Part shown: positions 37,758 to 47,140 of the stretch, in pieces
Layout of the letters: each line of letters opens with the position of its first letter
Position numbering within the stretch: position 1 is the stretch's first letter
DNA from: an uncultured Acidobacteriota bacterium
Lineage (GTDB): Bacteria; Acidobacteriota; Blastocatellia; Pyrinomonadales; Pyrinomonadaceae
Assembly: GCA_937859595.1 (NCBI GenBank)
Contig: CALMAH010000012.1
Span: 16,946-80,945 of the forward strand
Reading direction: 5' to 3'
Length of the DNA stretch: 64,000 nucleotides
Position numbers and translations under genes: made by a program
The notes under the pieces: generated by a model
Seen by the model: the letters and a program-made list of their open reading frames with translations, nothing else
Told to the model about the DNA's origin: nothing
Database searches by the model: none

Positions 37758-38957
37758 CTATCTACGTCGTCGTCCGCCAAATGAACGAGTTCGGGTCCCC
37801 GGCGATGATCTGCCGACCGAACCTGCCGCCTTTGGCATCCAACCACCAAAATCCGGCAACAATATACGCTCTACGGGTTGGCCGGTCAGACGCTCGATCG
37901 CCCTCATTGAGTGCTCCTCTGCAAGCGTGAACAGCGTTATCGCCCGTCCGGCTTTGCCGGCACGCCCAGTCCGACCTATGCGGTGGACATAGTCCTCAGG
38001 AGCGGTCGGTATGTCGTAGTTTATCACATGAGAGACCGAATCTACATCGATCCCGCGTGCCGCAACATCGGTGGCGACCAGGATCCGTGTCTTTCCGTTT
38101 TTGAATGAGCGAAGGGCGGCTTCCCGTTGCGATTGTGAACGGTCGCCATGGATGATATTGGATCGATGATCGCGCTTTTTCAGTATATGGGCGATACGGT
38201 CGGCACCGCGCTTGGTCCTGGCAAATACGAGCACACGCTCAAAGTCCTCTTTCTCCAGCAACTCAAGCAACAGAGGCAGCTTATAAGGCTGTCCTACGGG
38301 ATAGGCCGACTGGTCTATCGTCCCGGCTGCGTTACCGCGGCGGCTCGCCTCTACATATATCGGATCAGTTACGAGGCCACGGGCAACACGCTCTATCTCC
38401 GACGACATCGTTGCCGAAAAGAAGAGTGTCTGGCGATCCGATGGTACCGCTCCTACGATCCGCTTTATTGGCGGAAGAAAGCCCATGTCAAGCATTCGGT
38501 CCGCCTCGTCAAGGACAAGCGTTTTTACATTGCTTAGATCTATCAGGCCCTGCTCCATAAAATCGATCAGCCTTCCAGGCGTCGCGATCAAGATGTTCAC
38601 ACCTTGCTTCAGCGCCCTGATCTGCTTTCCGTACGCCGACCCTCCGATGATGTAACTACACGTGATCCCTTTGGGGGCGAGTTTGCGACATTCTGCATCG
38701 ATCTGTGTAGCCAATTCTCTTGTCGGAGCAAGGACGAGGACAGATGTTCCGCTCCGGTCTTTCTCCGCAATAACCTGGAGTATCGGCAGCAGAAATGCCG
38801 CCGTTTTGCCTGTGCCGGTTTCGGCCGTCCCTACCAGGTCTCCCCCGGCGAGGATCGCCGGTATCGCTTTTTGCTGTATCGGTGTCGGCTCTAAGAAACC
38901 CGATCGTTCACACTTTGCGACCAAATATGGCCGCAAGCCAAGTTCACTAAAATTCAT
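37758..38957 (-). CDS. DEAD-box ATP-dependent RNA helicase (RhlE-like)
   Basis: 399 residues with all superfamily-2 motifs: Q motif (GFLEPTPIQQKAIPAIL), motif I AETGTGKTA, Ia PTRELATQ, Ib TPGRLIDF, II DEAD, III SAT, and VI HRIGRTGRAGKAG. The short Arg/Gly-rich C terminus (SSPGTRTRSFGGRRRR) fits the RhlE group. It unwinds short RNA duplexes in ribosome assembly or RNA decay. The zinc-ribbon gene follows 20 bases downstream. Confidence 0.94.
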   Translation of the reverse strand: MNFSELGLRPYLVAKCERSGFLEPTPIQQKAIPAILAGGDLVGTAETGTGKTAAFLLPILQVIAEKDRSGTSVLVLAPTRELATQIDAECRKLAPKGITCSYIIGGSAYGKQIRALKQGVNILIATPGRLIDFMEQGLIDLSNVKTLVLDEADRMLDMGFLPPIKRIVGAVPSDRQTLFFSATMSSEIERVARGLVTDPIYVEASRRGNAAGTIDQSAYPVGQPYKLPLLLELLEKEDFERVLVFARTKRGADRIAHILKKRDHRSNIIHGDRSQSQREAALRSFKNGKTRILVATDVAARGIDVDSVSHVINYDIPTAPEDYVHRIGRTGRAGKAGRAITLFTLAEEHSMRAIERLTGQPVERILLPDFGGWMPKAAGSVGRSSPGTRTRSFGGRRRR

Positions 38958-39351
38958 TTTTTGTTATCTTTTTCAACCGATCTTGTCTAGATTCCCGATC
39001 CAGGCGGACGAACGGCATATTAGCACCATTGTCCGGCGGTTCGCGCAGCAATTCGGCGCGACGGATGAGATAGGCTTCATCGGTGATCAGTGAAGAAGTT
39101 TTCTTACGGTGGGTATGACTTTCGGTGTAACGGTTGCAGCGAAGGACCAACGCACGAAGGCAGATGAACAAGTCATATGCCCCTTCTGACAGGTATTAAC
39201 GTACCATCCCTCGAACTATCCAAACGCTGCTCACAACGAACGCGTATACCGTCGACAAAAGAGAGAAGGAATTATCAAACAGTTAGATTACAATAATTTA
39301 CGGACAGTTGCAAGCAAGTTCGCAGGTGACAAAATTTGGATCGCAGGCGTA
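38958..39351. other. Intergenic region, no convincing gene
   Basis: About 390 bases upstream of the helicase gene. A minus-strand frame reaching into the helicase start (38947-39171) lacks an ATG near its beginning and has no family resemblance. The region probably holds the helicase promoter and 5' UTR; nothing else is recognised. Confidence 0.35.
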
Positions 39352-39759
39352 TTACCTGCGTACGCGTTCCAGTTCGGCCAAAAATCCCTCTTTATCCTTG
39401 GGTGAGATCATCATCCATCGACCACCACTGTATGTTATGTTCAGTCGGTCCAACGAGAGTGCCGCACTGGACAAAGGGTTTCTTGTCGGCTGAATATCTT
39501 CTATCTCGTCGATCGGGATACGCCAACGGAACGGCCCGCTCCTCACCACAATGTCTCGCTCCCCGATCACATAGTAGGTGCTCGAAAATATCCAGATAAC
39601 AAAACCAAAGATAAGGATCACCGGGACAGCAACCCACCACATCCCTTGATAAAAGGCGGGTGCCGTCGAGATTATCGATACGATAAATGCGGCGATCAAA
39701 ACGACGATCAGCCAGGTATCTACTTTGGAATAAAATCGTCTATTCATAGCATTGGACAT
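39352..39759 (-). CDS. Small PH-domain-like membrane protein
   Basis: About 135 residues with two N-terminal membrane helices (TWLIVVLIAAFIVSIIST and VAVPVILIFGFVIWIF). A short beta domain follows (YYVIGERDIVVRSGPFRWRI, then NITYSGGRWMMISPKDKEGF), matching the bacterial PH-like (bPH/DUF304-type) group. Start ATG 39759 or 39747; neither has a clear Shine-Dalgarno. It lies 36 bases after the ABC permease stop and may be the last gene of that operon. Function unknown. Confidence 0.72.
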   Translation of the reverse strand: MSNAMNRRFYSKVDTWLIVVLIAAFIVSIISTAPAFYQGMWWVAVPVILIFGFVIWIFSSTYYVIGERDIVVRSGPFRWRIPIDEIEDIQPTRNPLSSAALSLDRLNITYSGGRWMMISPKDKEGFLAELERVRR

Positions 39760-39795
39760 TGCTAGATTTTTATTATGCGGCAATGTACGCCGTCT

Positions 39796-41373
39796 CTACT
39801 GTACTCTAAGCCATTCGTCGGCAACCTCTTTCGGTGTTCGCCGGTTGCCGTCCACCTCAAGATTCATTTGTCTTATGGCATCGGTCGTTATGGAATCCGC
39901 CAGTTTGGCAAATACTGCTTCAAGGTCCTTTGAGATCGCTTTCCTTGCGACAAAAACCGCCTGATATGGCGGAAAATACCGTCGGTCGTCCTCAAGTTGA
40001 AAAAGATCAAGAGCTGAAATGAGTCCGTCGGTAGAATTTCCCGCAATAATATCGAGTTCCCCCGCCGCGAGAGCCCGATACGTAAGCGAAAGATCCATCT
40101 CGCGCGGTCGTTTCGCGAACGAGAAACCGTAAGCTTTCGACAAACCGGGATATCCATCCGCCCTCGACATGAAATCTTGTCCAAAACCTGCCTGCCATTG
40201 CCGCGAAACCGGTACAGCATCAGATATCGTCTTCAAGTTCAGCGACCGTGCGGTCTCACCGCGAATCAATATCGCGAAATCGTTAGCATATCCGAGCGGT
40301 GGACTGAGGACCAACCCGAATCGTTCTAAATATTCTTTACTTGTCTGCTCATAAACTGTCTGAGGGTCGGTTATCGGTTCTCGCCCGAGGATGGCCGTAA
40401 AAGCTGTGCCCGTATATTCGGGATAACAATCTATCTGTCCCGCGAGCAGCGATTCATGAGGCAGATTACCCCCAAGCTCAAACTGTCGGACCACGTGAAA
40501 TCCCTCCCCCTCGAGCAATTGGGCCAATATCTCGGCCAGGATCACCGATTCGGTAAAATCCTTTGATCCAATGACGATTCGTTTGCCGGTTCCGAGCAGA
40601 TCGTCTCGATCAGATCCGCTGTTCATCGTGTCCCGGCCGCCCTTGCCGGAATTCGGGATATAGCCGACGACGGTAACCGCGATCAACAGGCCGGCAATAG
40701 CCAGACCAAGAAACCGCCGTCGTTTTCGATTCGCTCGTTCTTCTGCCCTAAACGACTTCTCCATCTGGCCAAGTGCGAGGTCGAAGAGCAATGCTAGCAG
40801 GGCAGATGTCAATGCCCCTGCGATCAGAAGATCATTGTCGTTCTGCCTTAATCCGCGAAAAATGTATGTTCCGAGGCCGCCTGCTCCAACCGCAGCGGCC
40901 ACCGTTGCCACACCGACCGAGATCACAACGGCCACACGGATCCCCGTAAGTATCACCGGCGCGGCAAGCGGCATCTCCACCATCGTGAGCCGCTGCCACC
41001 CGGTCATTCCCATTGCTTCCGCCGCTTCACGTACCTTTGGGTCAATTCCCAATATCCCGGTCACTGTGTTTCGGATCACCGGCAATAGAGCATAAAGAGC
41101 GAGTGCAATGATCGCCGTTCGTGCTCCTATCCCTCCGATGAACGGTATCGGAATTAGAAGCCCGAAGAGTGCGAGACTAGGCACCGTCTGCATAACATTT
41201 GCAAACCCGAGGACAGGCGCCTGAAGCTTCGTGAATCGCGTCAACGAGACGCCAAGCGGAAGCCCCAACCCCACAGCCAAACCAGTTGACAGAAGCACTA
41301 TCGTGATATGCTCCCGCGTTAGGATCAGCAATTCCCGCCAATTTACAGTAAGAAAATTCAGGAAGTCAGTCAC
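39796..41373 (-). CDS. Osmoprotectant-type ABC permease fused to substrate-binding domain
   Basis: 525 residues. An N-terminal permease (about 1-215, six helices; EAA-like loop AAEAMGMTGWQRLTMVEMPL) is followed by an additional helix (LGLAIAGLLIAVTVVGYI) and a type-II periplasmic binding domain (about 270-525; IVIGSKDFTESVILAEILAQ, CYPEYTGTAFTAIL). This is the OpuBB-OpuBC / EgtU-like fused architecture of quaternary-amine uptake systems. The ligand is not determined from sequence. The matching ATPase is at 43107-43868, with an amidase gene between them. GTG start. Confidence 0.9.
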   Translation of the reverse strand: MTDFLNFLTVNWRELLILTREHITIVLLSTGLAVGLGLPLGVSLTRFTKLQAPVLGFANVMQTVPSLALFGLLIPIPFIGGIGARTAIIALALYALLPVIRNTVTGILGIDPKVREAAEAMGMTGWQRLTMVEMPLAAPVILTGIRVAVVISVGVATVAAAVGAGGLGTYIFRGLRQNDNDLLIAGALTSALLALLFDLALGQMEKSFRAEERANRKRRRFLGLAIAGLLIAVTVVGYIPNSGKGGRDTMNSGSDRDDLLGTGKRIVIGSKDFTESVILAEILAQLLEGEGFHVVRQFELGGNLPHESLLAGQIDCYPEYTGTAFTAILGREPITDPQTVYEQTSKEYLERFGLVLSPPLGYANDFAILIRGETARSLNLKTISDAVPVSRQWQAGFGQDFMSRADGYPGLSKAYGFSFAKRPREMDLSLTYRALAAGELDIIAGNSTDGLISALDLFQLEDDRRYFPPYQAVFVARKAISKDLEAVFAKLADSITTDAIRQMNLEVDGNRRTPKEVADEWLRVQ

Positions 41374-41507
41374 GGATAAAAAGATTTGGAGCTCACCTGG
41401 CCTAGCAAATGATTGTGGAAGTACAGTCGCTACTACGCGGGCCGAAATGAAAGTTTCCGGTCCGTTCTCTGCCTCGGCATCAAGACGTAAACTATCTCAC
41501 ATCAGGT

Positions 41508-43076
41508 TCAGTCCTTCTTTGGATAGGTCGGCAAAAACTGCGGTACGACCCGGCCTTTAGTCTTCTGTTCGAAGGCATATCCGTAACGGATCAATTGCGG
41601 CTCCGTAAAAGCTCTGCCGAAAAAGGCCATTCCGGACGGTGTATTCTCTCGAAGCCCTGTTGGTACCGTGATATATGGATAGCCGGCTACCGCCGCTATA
41701 GACCATGTCGCTCCGCTTGTCGGAGCCACAAGAGCATCAAGCTTGTTCTTCAGAATTACGGCGTCAATCCCGTCCTCTCGGGTCGAACGCCTTATTTTCT
41801 GTAGCGATTCGAGGTATTCTCGATCGGTGAGGTCGCCTTTCTCCTCCGCCTGAATGAATAACTCCTGGCCAAAAAGCGGAAGCTGAAGTTCCTTGTTCGC
41901 TTCGTTGAATCTGATCAGATCGGCAAGCGTTTTGTGTTGGCCGCCTCTTGCCGCAAGGTATTTGTTGAGATCGTGTTTGAACTCATACAGCAGCACGTTG
42001 AGCCTGTCGGCGGCAAGTTCCTGGTAATTCGGCTCAAAATTTACGTCGACCAACTCCGCGCCAGCGGTCCTTATAGATTCGATGAATGGCTCGAAATATT
42101 CCTTCAACTCCGGACGCGTCGTAAACTGCATCACCAGCCCTAGCCTGGCTCCTTTCAAGCCGCTAACGTCCAAAAACTTCGTATAGTCCTTCGCACCACG
42201 TCTTTCAGCTTCGGCGGTGCTCGCGTCGGCCCGGTCCCGTCCCACCATTGCGCCAAGCATAATAACGGCATCGGCAACCGTTCGCGTCATCGGTCCGGCA
42301 GTGTCCTGCGTGCTCGCTATCGGTATGATGCCGCTTCGTGAGATAAGTCCAATGGTTGGCTTCAAGCCGACCACGCCGTTAGTGACCGCCGGACAAATGA
42401 TGGAACCATTCGTTTCCGTCCCGACCGCTCCAGCCCCAAGGTTCGCAGAAACCGCCACCCCGGAACCTGAGCTCGAACCGCACGGATTCTGATCGAGAAA
42501 ATACGGGTTGTTCGTCTGCCCGCCGCGTGCCGACCAACCGCTGATCGAACGATTGCCACGAAAATTGGCCCATTCGCTCAGATTGACTTTTCCGAGGATC
42601 ACCGCACCCGCATCGCGCAGCTTTTTTACTACAAAAGCATCCTGCTTTGGCAGCGGAGCATTTACCAGAGCAAGCGAGCCGGCCGTGGTCAGCATCCGGT
42701 CAGCAGTATCGATGTTGTCCTTTAACAATATCGGGATACCGTGCAGCATCGAACGGGTCCGGCCCTTTTTACGCTCTTCGTCCAGGGCGGTGGCGATCGC
42801 ACGTGCATCCGGATTCGATTCGAGAACGGAGCGGAGCCTGCCGTCTATATGGTTTATCCGCTCGAAGTACATCTCTACCAGTCGTCTCGCGGTCACTTCA
42901 CCGGCCTTCATGCGTGCCTGCAGCCCCTCGATGGTGGCTTCAACCAGTTCCGGAAAAGGGTCGCTTTTCACGGGCGTCGGCAGCGTGTATCCCTCGCTTC
43001 CGAAAACAGCGACGGCAGACAGCCCGGCTACGCCTGTCCTTAAAAAATCTCTTCGGGTCTGTTTCGTTTTCACCAT
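41508..43076 (-). CDS. Tat-exported amidase (amidase signature family)
   Basis: 522 residues. The Tat signal is RRDFLRTGVAGLSAVAVFGS. The amidase-signature Ser-Ser-Lys triad region is visible: LKDNIDTADRMLTT (Lys) and NPCGSSSGSGVAVSANLGAG (Ser), with GTETNGSIICPAVTNGVVGL. These enzymes hydrolyse amide or ester bonds; substrate unknown. Export means it acts in the periplasm or on the surface. It is placed between the ABC ATPase and permease/binding-protein genes on the same strand, so it could supply a substrate for that transporter. Confidence 0.92.
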   Translation of the reverse strand: MVKTKQTRRDFLRTGVAGLSAVAVFGSEGYTLPTPVKSDPFPELVEATIEGLQARMKAGEVTARRLVEMYFERINHIDGRLRSVLESNPDARAIATALDEERKKGRTRSMLHGIPILLKDNIDTADRMLTTAGSLALVNAPLPKQDAFVVKKLRDAGAVILGKVNLSEWANFRGNRSISGWSARGGQTNNPYFLDQNPCGSSSGSGVAVSANLGAGAVGTETNGSIICPAVTNGVVGLKPTIGLISRSGIIPIASTQDTAGPMTRTVADAVIMLGAMVGRDRADASTAEAERRGAKDYTKFLDVSGLKGARLGLVMQFTTRPELKEYFEPFIESIRTAGAELVDVNFEPNYQELAADRLNVLLYEFKHDLNKYLAARGGQHKTLADLIRFNEANKELQLPLFGQELFIQAEEKGDLTDREYLESLQKIRRSTREDGIDAVILKNKLDALVAPTSGATWSIAAVAGYPYITVPTGLRENTPSGMAFFGRAFTEPQLIRYGYAFEQKTKGRVVPQFLPTYPKKD

Positions 43077-43106
43077 TATACTCCTTAGTTGGCGGAGTTG
43101 TCGGGC

Positions 43107-43868
43107 CTAAGCCGGCACCCCCACAGTATCGAGGTATTTCCGAGCAAGCGGCACATCAGACCGCCGAAGTTCCCCCGGCGTTCCATGGAAGACAATATGG
43201 CCCTGCTCCATCAGCGCGATCCGTGAAGCAAGCAGCATGGCCTCATGCAGGTCGTGGGTCACAAAGATCGCCGTCTTTTGCAGCTCTCTCACAAGCTCGG
43301 CAAATTCCTTTTGCAGAGCACCTCGCCGTAGTGGATCAAGTGCACCGAACGGTTCATCGAGCAGCAAGATGCCGGGGTCTGCGGCCAAGGCTCGAGCCAC
43401 CCCCACCCGCTGCCGCTGTCCACCGGAAAGCTCGTGGGGTAGACGATCGGAAAAATCGTCCGGCGGAAGTCCTACTAGCTTGAGCAATTCAAAGGCCCTC
43501 AATCTGCGCCTTTCCTTCTCCCATCCCATCAGTGCAGGAACAATTCCGACATTATCTGCAACCGTAAAATGCGGAAACAGCCCTCCCTCCTGCAGAACAT
43601 ATCCGATCCGGCGCCTTAAGCTGATCACATCCCAATCGGACGTGCTCTTGCCTTCAACTAGAACCTCGCCGCCTGTCGGCTCTATCAAGCGATTTATCAG
43701 CTTCAAGGTCGTCGTTTTTCCGCAACCGGATTCGCCCAACAGCACCAGCACCTCGCCGACGGCAATGTCCAGGTCCAGGCCTGAGAGTACCTGAGTTCCG
43801 GAAATCTCGTAAGAGACCCCTCGAAACTCTACAGCTGGATCATCCATTTCAGACGAGGATTGTAACAT
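43107..43868 (-). CDS. ABC transporter ATPase (OpuCA/ProV-like)
   Basis: About 253 residues. Walker A GESGCGKTT, Q-loop YVLQEGGLFPHFTV, signature LSGGQRQRVG, Walker B GILLLDEPFGALD and switch His VTHDLHEAM are all present. It belongs to the quaternary-amine transporter ATPase group, but the C-terminal CBS domains of OpuA/ProV are absent. Starts at ATG 43868 or 43847; the frame continues to a TTG. It is the first gene of the operon with amidase and fused permease downstream, 30 bases before the amidase. Confidence 0.92.
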   Translation of the reverse strand: MLQSSSEMDDPAVEFRGVSYEISGTQVLSGLDLDIAVGEVLVLLGESGCGKTTTLKLINRLIEPTGGEVLVEGKSTSDWDVISLRRRIGYVLQEGGLFPHFTVADNVGIVPALMGWEKERRRLRAFELLKLVGLPPDDFSDRLPHELSGGQRQRVGVARALAADPGILLLDEPFGALDPLRRGALQKEFAELVRELQKTAIFVTHDLHEAMLLASRIALMEQGHIVFHGTPGELRRSDVPLARKYLDTVGVPA

Positions 43869-44027
43869 GGCTTTTGATGAACGGTCCCGCAATTGTCCTT
43901 AAGGCAATCGACACCGTTGAGAGGAGTCAAGAAACAGTCACGTTCTAGATTTAATTTGAAACCCTGGCATGAGCACACAAATAAACAGAAATTTCATATC
44001 CGTCTGCGGTTCGCTCCGGAAATGTGC

Positions 44028-45572
44028 CTACTCCCACTCGATCGTACTTGGTGGTTTTGAAGAGATGTCATAAACAACGCGGTTAACGCCGCGAACCTCA
44101 CTGGTGATTCTCGAAGAAACTTTAGCCAGGAATTCGTGCGGCAGACGGGCCCAATCAGCCGTCATCCCGTCGGTAGAGGTTACCGCACGGATCGCAATGG
44201 TCTTTTCGTAGGTCCGGAAATCACCCATCACACCGACAGATTGGATCGGCAGCAGCACCGCAAATGCCTGCCAAACATCGCGGTATATACCGAAATTGTG
44301 CAACTCTTCTATAAATATTCTGTCTGCTTCCTGCAGGAGTTCGACCTTTTCCGGTGTAACGTCGCCGAGTATTCGAACGCCGAGTCCTGGCCCCGGAAAC
44401 GGATGTCTCTCAAGAATCATCTCTGGTATGCCCAGGTCGCGTCCGATCGCCCTCACCTCATCTTTAAACAACTCCCGGAGAGGTTCGATCAGTTTGAGGT
44501 TCATTTTTTCGGGCAGTCCGCCTACGTTGTGATGGGTCTTGATGGTTACCGACGCGCCGCGTACGGAAACCGATTCGATCACGTCAGGATAAAGAGTGCC
44601 TTGAACTAGCCATTTCGCCCCTTCGATCTTGTCTGCCTCCGCCTGAAAAACATCTATGAATTTCGCCCCGATCGCTTTGCGTTTTTCTTCGGGATCGCTG
44701 ATGCCTTCAAGCACCGCGTAGAAATCTTTTGAGGCATCGACGCCGATCACATTCAAGTGGAGATTGTCATTGTAAACGCCAAGCGTGTCTTCAAATTCGC
44801 TATAGCGCAAAAGCCCATTGTTCACGAAAATGCAGGTTTGCCTGTCACCTATTGCTTCATGGACCAGCACCGCCGCTACGGTCGAATCCACTCCGCCCGA
44901 CAGCCCGCAAACGACCCTGTCGTCATTACCGACTATCTCACGGATCTTCTCAACCTCTTCCTTGATAAAACTCGACGGCGTCCAGTCGCCCTTGCAACCG
45001 CAAATGTCGAAAAGAAAATTCCGCAGGACCTCTTTCCCCAGTGGTGTGTGACTCACCTCCGGGTGGAACTGAACGCAGTAAATGCGGCGTTCTTCCGATT
45101 CCATCGCCGTTATCACATCGCCCGTTGTCGCTGTCTTGTAAAACCCCGGAGGAAGTTCGGTCACGTGGTCGCCGTGGCTCATCCAGACGTCCAGGTCAAA
45201 CGGAAGTTCGTCGAAGAGACGCGTCTTCCCGCTAAGCACCTTCATTTGGGCATGTCCGTATTCGCGCCGTATCGCCGGTTCGCTCTTTCCGCCGAGATCT
45301 ATAGCAACAAGCTGCATTCCGTAACAGATACCCAAGATGGGTGCTTCGACTTTTTCGTAGAGTTCTGTGGAGACACGCGGGGCGTCTTCGTCCGTCACGC
45401 TCGACGGCCCACCCGACAGGATCAAGCCTTTTGGTCTCTTCGCCGCGACCTCATCCACCGACAGATTGAATGGATGGATCTCGCAGTAAACACCCTGTTC
45501 TCGCACACGTCGCGCGATCAGTTGAGTATATTGCGAACCGAAATCAAGAATTAGAATTAGGTCGTGCTGCAA
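44028..45572 (-). CDS. guaA: GMP synthase (glutamine-hydrolysing)
   Basis: 514 residues, full length. The glutamine amidotransferase domain has the nucleophile in GICYGMQLVA and His/Glu in VQFHPEVSHT. The ATP pyrophosphatase domain has P-loop GLSGGVDSTVAAVL, and the dimerisation domain ends in PPSTIEWE. It converts XMP to GMP. The start is TTG at 45572, seven bases after a GAGGG Shine-Dalgarno; no ATG is available before the conserved HDLILILDFGSQYTQL. Confidence 0.96.
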   Translation of the reverse strand: MQHDLILILDFGSQYTQLIARRVREQGVYCEIHPFNLSVDEVAAKRPKGLILSGGPSSVTDEDAPRVSTELYEKVEAPILGICYGMQLVAIDLGGKSEPAIRREYGHAQMKVLSGKTRLFDELPFDLDVWMSHGDHVTELPPGFYKTATTGDVITAMESEERRIYCVQFHPEVSHTPLGKEVLRNFLFDICGCKGDWTPSSFIKEEVEKIREIVGNDDRVVCGLSGGVDSTVAAVLVHEAIGDRQTCIFVNNGLLRYSEFEDTLGVYNDNLHLNVIGVDASKDFYAVLEGISDPEEKRKAIGAKFIDVFQAEADKIEGAKWLVQGTLYPDVIESVSVRGASVTIKTHHNVGGLPEKMNLKLIEPLRELFKDEVRAIGRDLGIPEMILERHPFPGPGLGVRILGDVTPEKVELLQEADRIFIEELHNFGIYRDVWQAFAVLLPIQSVGVMGDFRTYEKTIAIRAVTSTDGMTADWARLPHEFLAKVSSRITSEVRGVNRVVYDISSKPPSTIEWE

Positions 45573-45943
45573 TTTGCCCTCGCTAAAGTGACTGGGAATT
45601 CAGAATATGGGTCGGGTGCTCTATGGGCGGCCAGGGTGATATTTTCGTTACAACCTGTCGACCGTTACCAAGAAGACATTTCCTATTACCCGTTTCGAAA
45701 AAAGCCATTATACGTGGAACTGCTTCCGTTGTCAGATTGGCTCGCAGGAACGTGGTTCAGCCAAAGAAAAGGAGGAGCGAAAGCCTGGTTGAACTTTTGG
45801 GTGAGACAAAGTGTAGAACGAGAATTAAAGCGGAGTTTAAAAACAGGTCCGGCCGTAAAAGTTGGACACGATAACGAGGCCGAACGTCGCGAGAATTGAC
45901 GGTCAGCTCGGCCTCGAAGAAAAACCTTAGTTGGTCGATACCA
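45573..45943. other. Intergenic region with an inverted repeat, no recognised gene
   Basis: About 370 bases between the guaA start and the bacilliredoxin stop. Overlapping frames on both strands (45564-45899 plus, 45757-45990 minus) have no family resemblance. The guaA promoter and 5' UTR must lie here. The only clear structure is the inverted repeat listed next. Confidence 0.4.
45875..45916 (-). terminator. Inverted repeat, possible terminator of the bacilliredoxin gene
   Basis: CGAGGCCGA/TCGGCCTCG (45875-45883/45908-45916), a perfect 9-bp stem with an inner CGTC/GACG pair. It lies 27 bases after the bacilliredoxin stop. There is no T run on either strand, so termination is uncertain. Confidence 0.35.
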
Positions 45944-46387
45944 CTAAGCGACGACTGACTTCTCAGTCCCGCAATGGTCGTTGAACGCACCGATCAGCGA
46001 TTCGGCGATCACTGCCGGCGGGCGGCCCTCCAGGTCCCGTCGCTCAAACATCTTCACTAATCTTCCGTTTTTCAGCAACGCGATCGACGGAGATGACGGT
46101 GGATAACCGGTAAAAAAGTTCCTGGCGGTCTCGGTAGCGTCAATGTCCGCACCGGCGAAAACGGTAATGGATCGGTCCGGCTTCAGTTCCGAATTTTGCA
46201 GTGCAAGGGCAACTCCCGGACGTACTCCTCCCGCCGCACACCCGCAGACGGAATTTACTACGACCATAAGAGTTCCGTCCGTGTTGCTTACGGCATCCTC
46301 AACCGACTCCGGCGTCTTCGTTTCTTCAATTCCAAGCTGTGCCAGCTCGGCACGCATTCCGTGGATCATAAGTTCTGGATATGGCAT
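45944..46387 (-). CDS. Bacilliredoxin (BrxA/BrxB, YphP/YqiW family)
   Basis: 147 residues. It has the family motif VVNSVCGCAAGGVRPGVALA with the C-x-C active site, thioredoxin-like fold elements, and the C-terminal FNDHCGTEK. Bacilliredoxins remove bacillithiol from proteins in Firmicutes; whether this organism makes bacillithiol is not shown here. A GAGGAAA Shine-Dalgarno lies before the ATG. It is divergent from the CYTH gene. Confidence 0.93.
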   Translation of the reverse strand: MPYPELMIHGMRAELAQLGIEETKTPESVEDAVSNTDGTLMVVVNSVCGCAAGGVRPGVALALQNSELKPDRSITVFAGADIDATETARNFFTGYPPSSPSIALLKNGRLVKMFERRDLEGRPPAVIAESLIGAFNDHCGTEKSVVA

Positions 46388-46578
46388 TTTGTTTCCTCAA
46401 ATATCAAAAGTTAGCGATCGCTCCGGCCAGATGGAATCTTGACCTTTTTTTCAAGTATCGTAAACCGTTTAGTTCCAGTCAAGCGCACATCCGCCACAAC
46501 ATACACGGTTTGCCGAATTAGCGGGGATTACCTACTATTAAGTTTGCAGCCTTATCCTGGAAACTGTATCCCGAGCTC

Positions 46579-47139
46579 ATGGCGGTAGAAACAGAGAAAA
46601 AGTATCGGCTGGACAAGCGGTCATTAGTCGAGTTCACGGCCCGCCTCGCGGAACTTGGTGCCACCTTCTCAAACGAAAGATTCGAGGACAATTACCTTTA
46701 CCGGAACGGCAGTGTAGACGTCAGCAGCAGTGTGCTTAGGATACGAAAGATCGCCGGTACCACGTTTCTGACCTATAAGGAACGGATGAAGTCGGATTCG
46801 GACTTCAAAACCAAGATCGAACATGAAACCCTGGTCTCGGACGCGGTCGAGACCGAACAGATCGTTGCAAAACTGGGTTATAAACTCGCTGTAGTTTATG
46901 AGAAGCATCGTAAGACCTGGCATTTCTGTGAATGTGAGGTTGTGCTCGATGAGCTACCCTTCGGCCAATTCATGGAAATAGAAGGAGAGCCGGACGAGAT
47001 CCTGAAAGTCGAAAAACTACTCGGCGCAGAAGAACTCGAGGTTGAAACGAGAGGTTATTCGCGATTGACGACAAAATTCGGTCAACTGGTTGATGGTGTC
47101 TACGAGGCCCGGTTCGACCATCCGCGGGCATCCGCATAA
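46579..47139 (+). CDS. CYTH-domain protein (class IV adenylate cyclase / thiamine-triphosphatase-like)
   Basis: 186 residues. The CYTH signature E-x-E-x-K is at the N terminus (AVETEKKYRL), followed by basic and acidic strands of the triphosphate tunnel (SSVLRIRKIAG, FLTYKERMKS, CECEVVLDELPFGQFMEIEG). Members hydrolyse or cyclise triphosphates. It ends one base from the convergent polyphosphate kinase stop, a pairing of interest because some CYTH proteins act on polyphosphate. Confidence 0.9.
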   Translation: MAVETEKKYRLDKRSLVEFTARLAELGATFSNERFEDNYLYRNGSVDVSSSVLRIRKIAGTTFLTYKERMKSDSDFKTKIEHETLVSDAVETEQIVAKLGYKLAVVYEKHRKTWHFCECEVVLDELPFGQFMEIEGEPDEILKVEKLLGAEELEVETRGYSRLTTKFGQLVDGVYEARFDHPRASA

Positions 47140-47140
47140 A

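Noticed and set aside
38947..39171. Minus-strand ORF ahead of the helicase gene
   Set aside because: It begins with TTG, has no Shine-Dalgarno or family resemblance, and overlaps the helicase start.
45564..45990. Opposed ORFs between guaA and the bacilliredoxin gene
   Set aside because: Mutually overlapping, low-complexity, no homology features; treated as intergenic.
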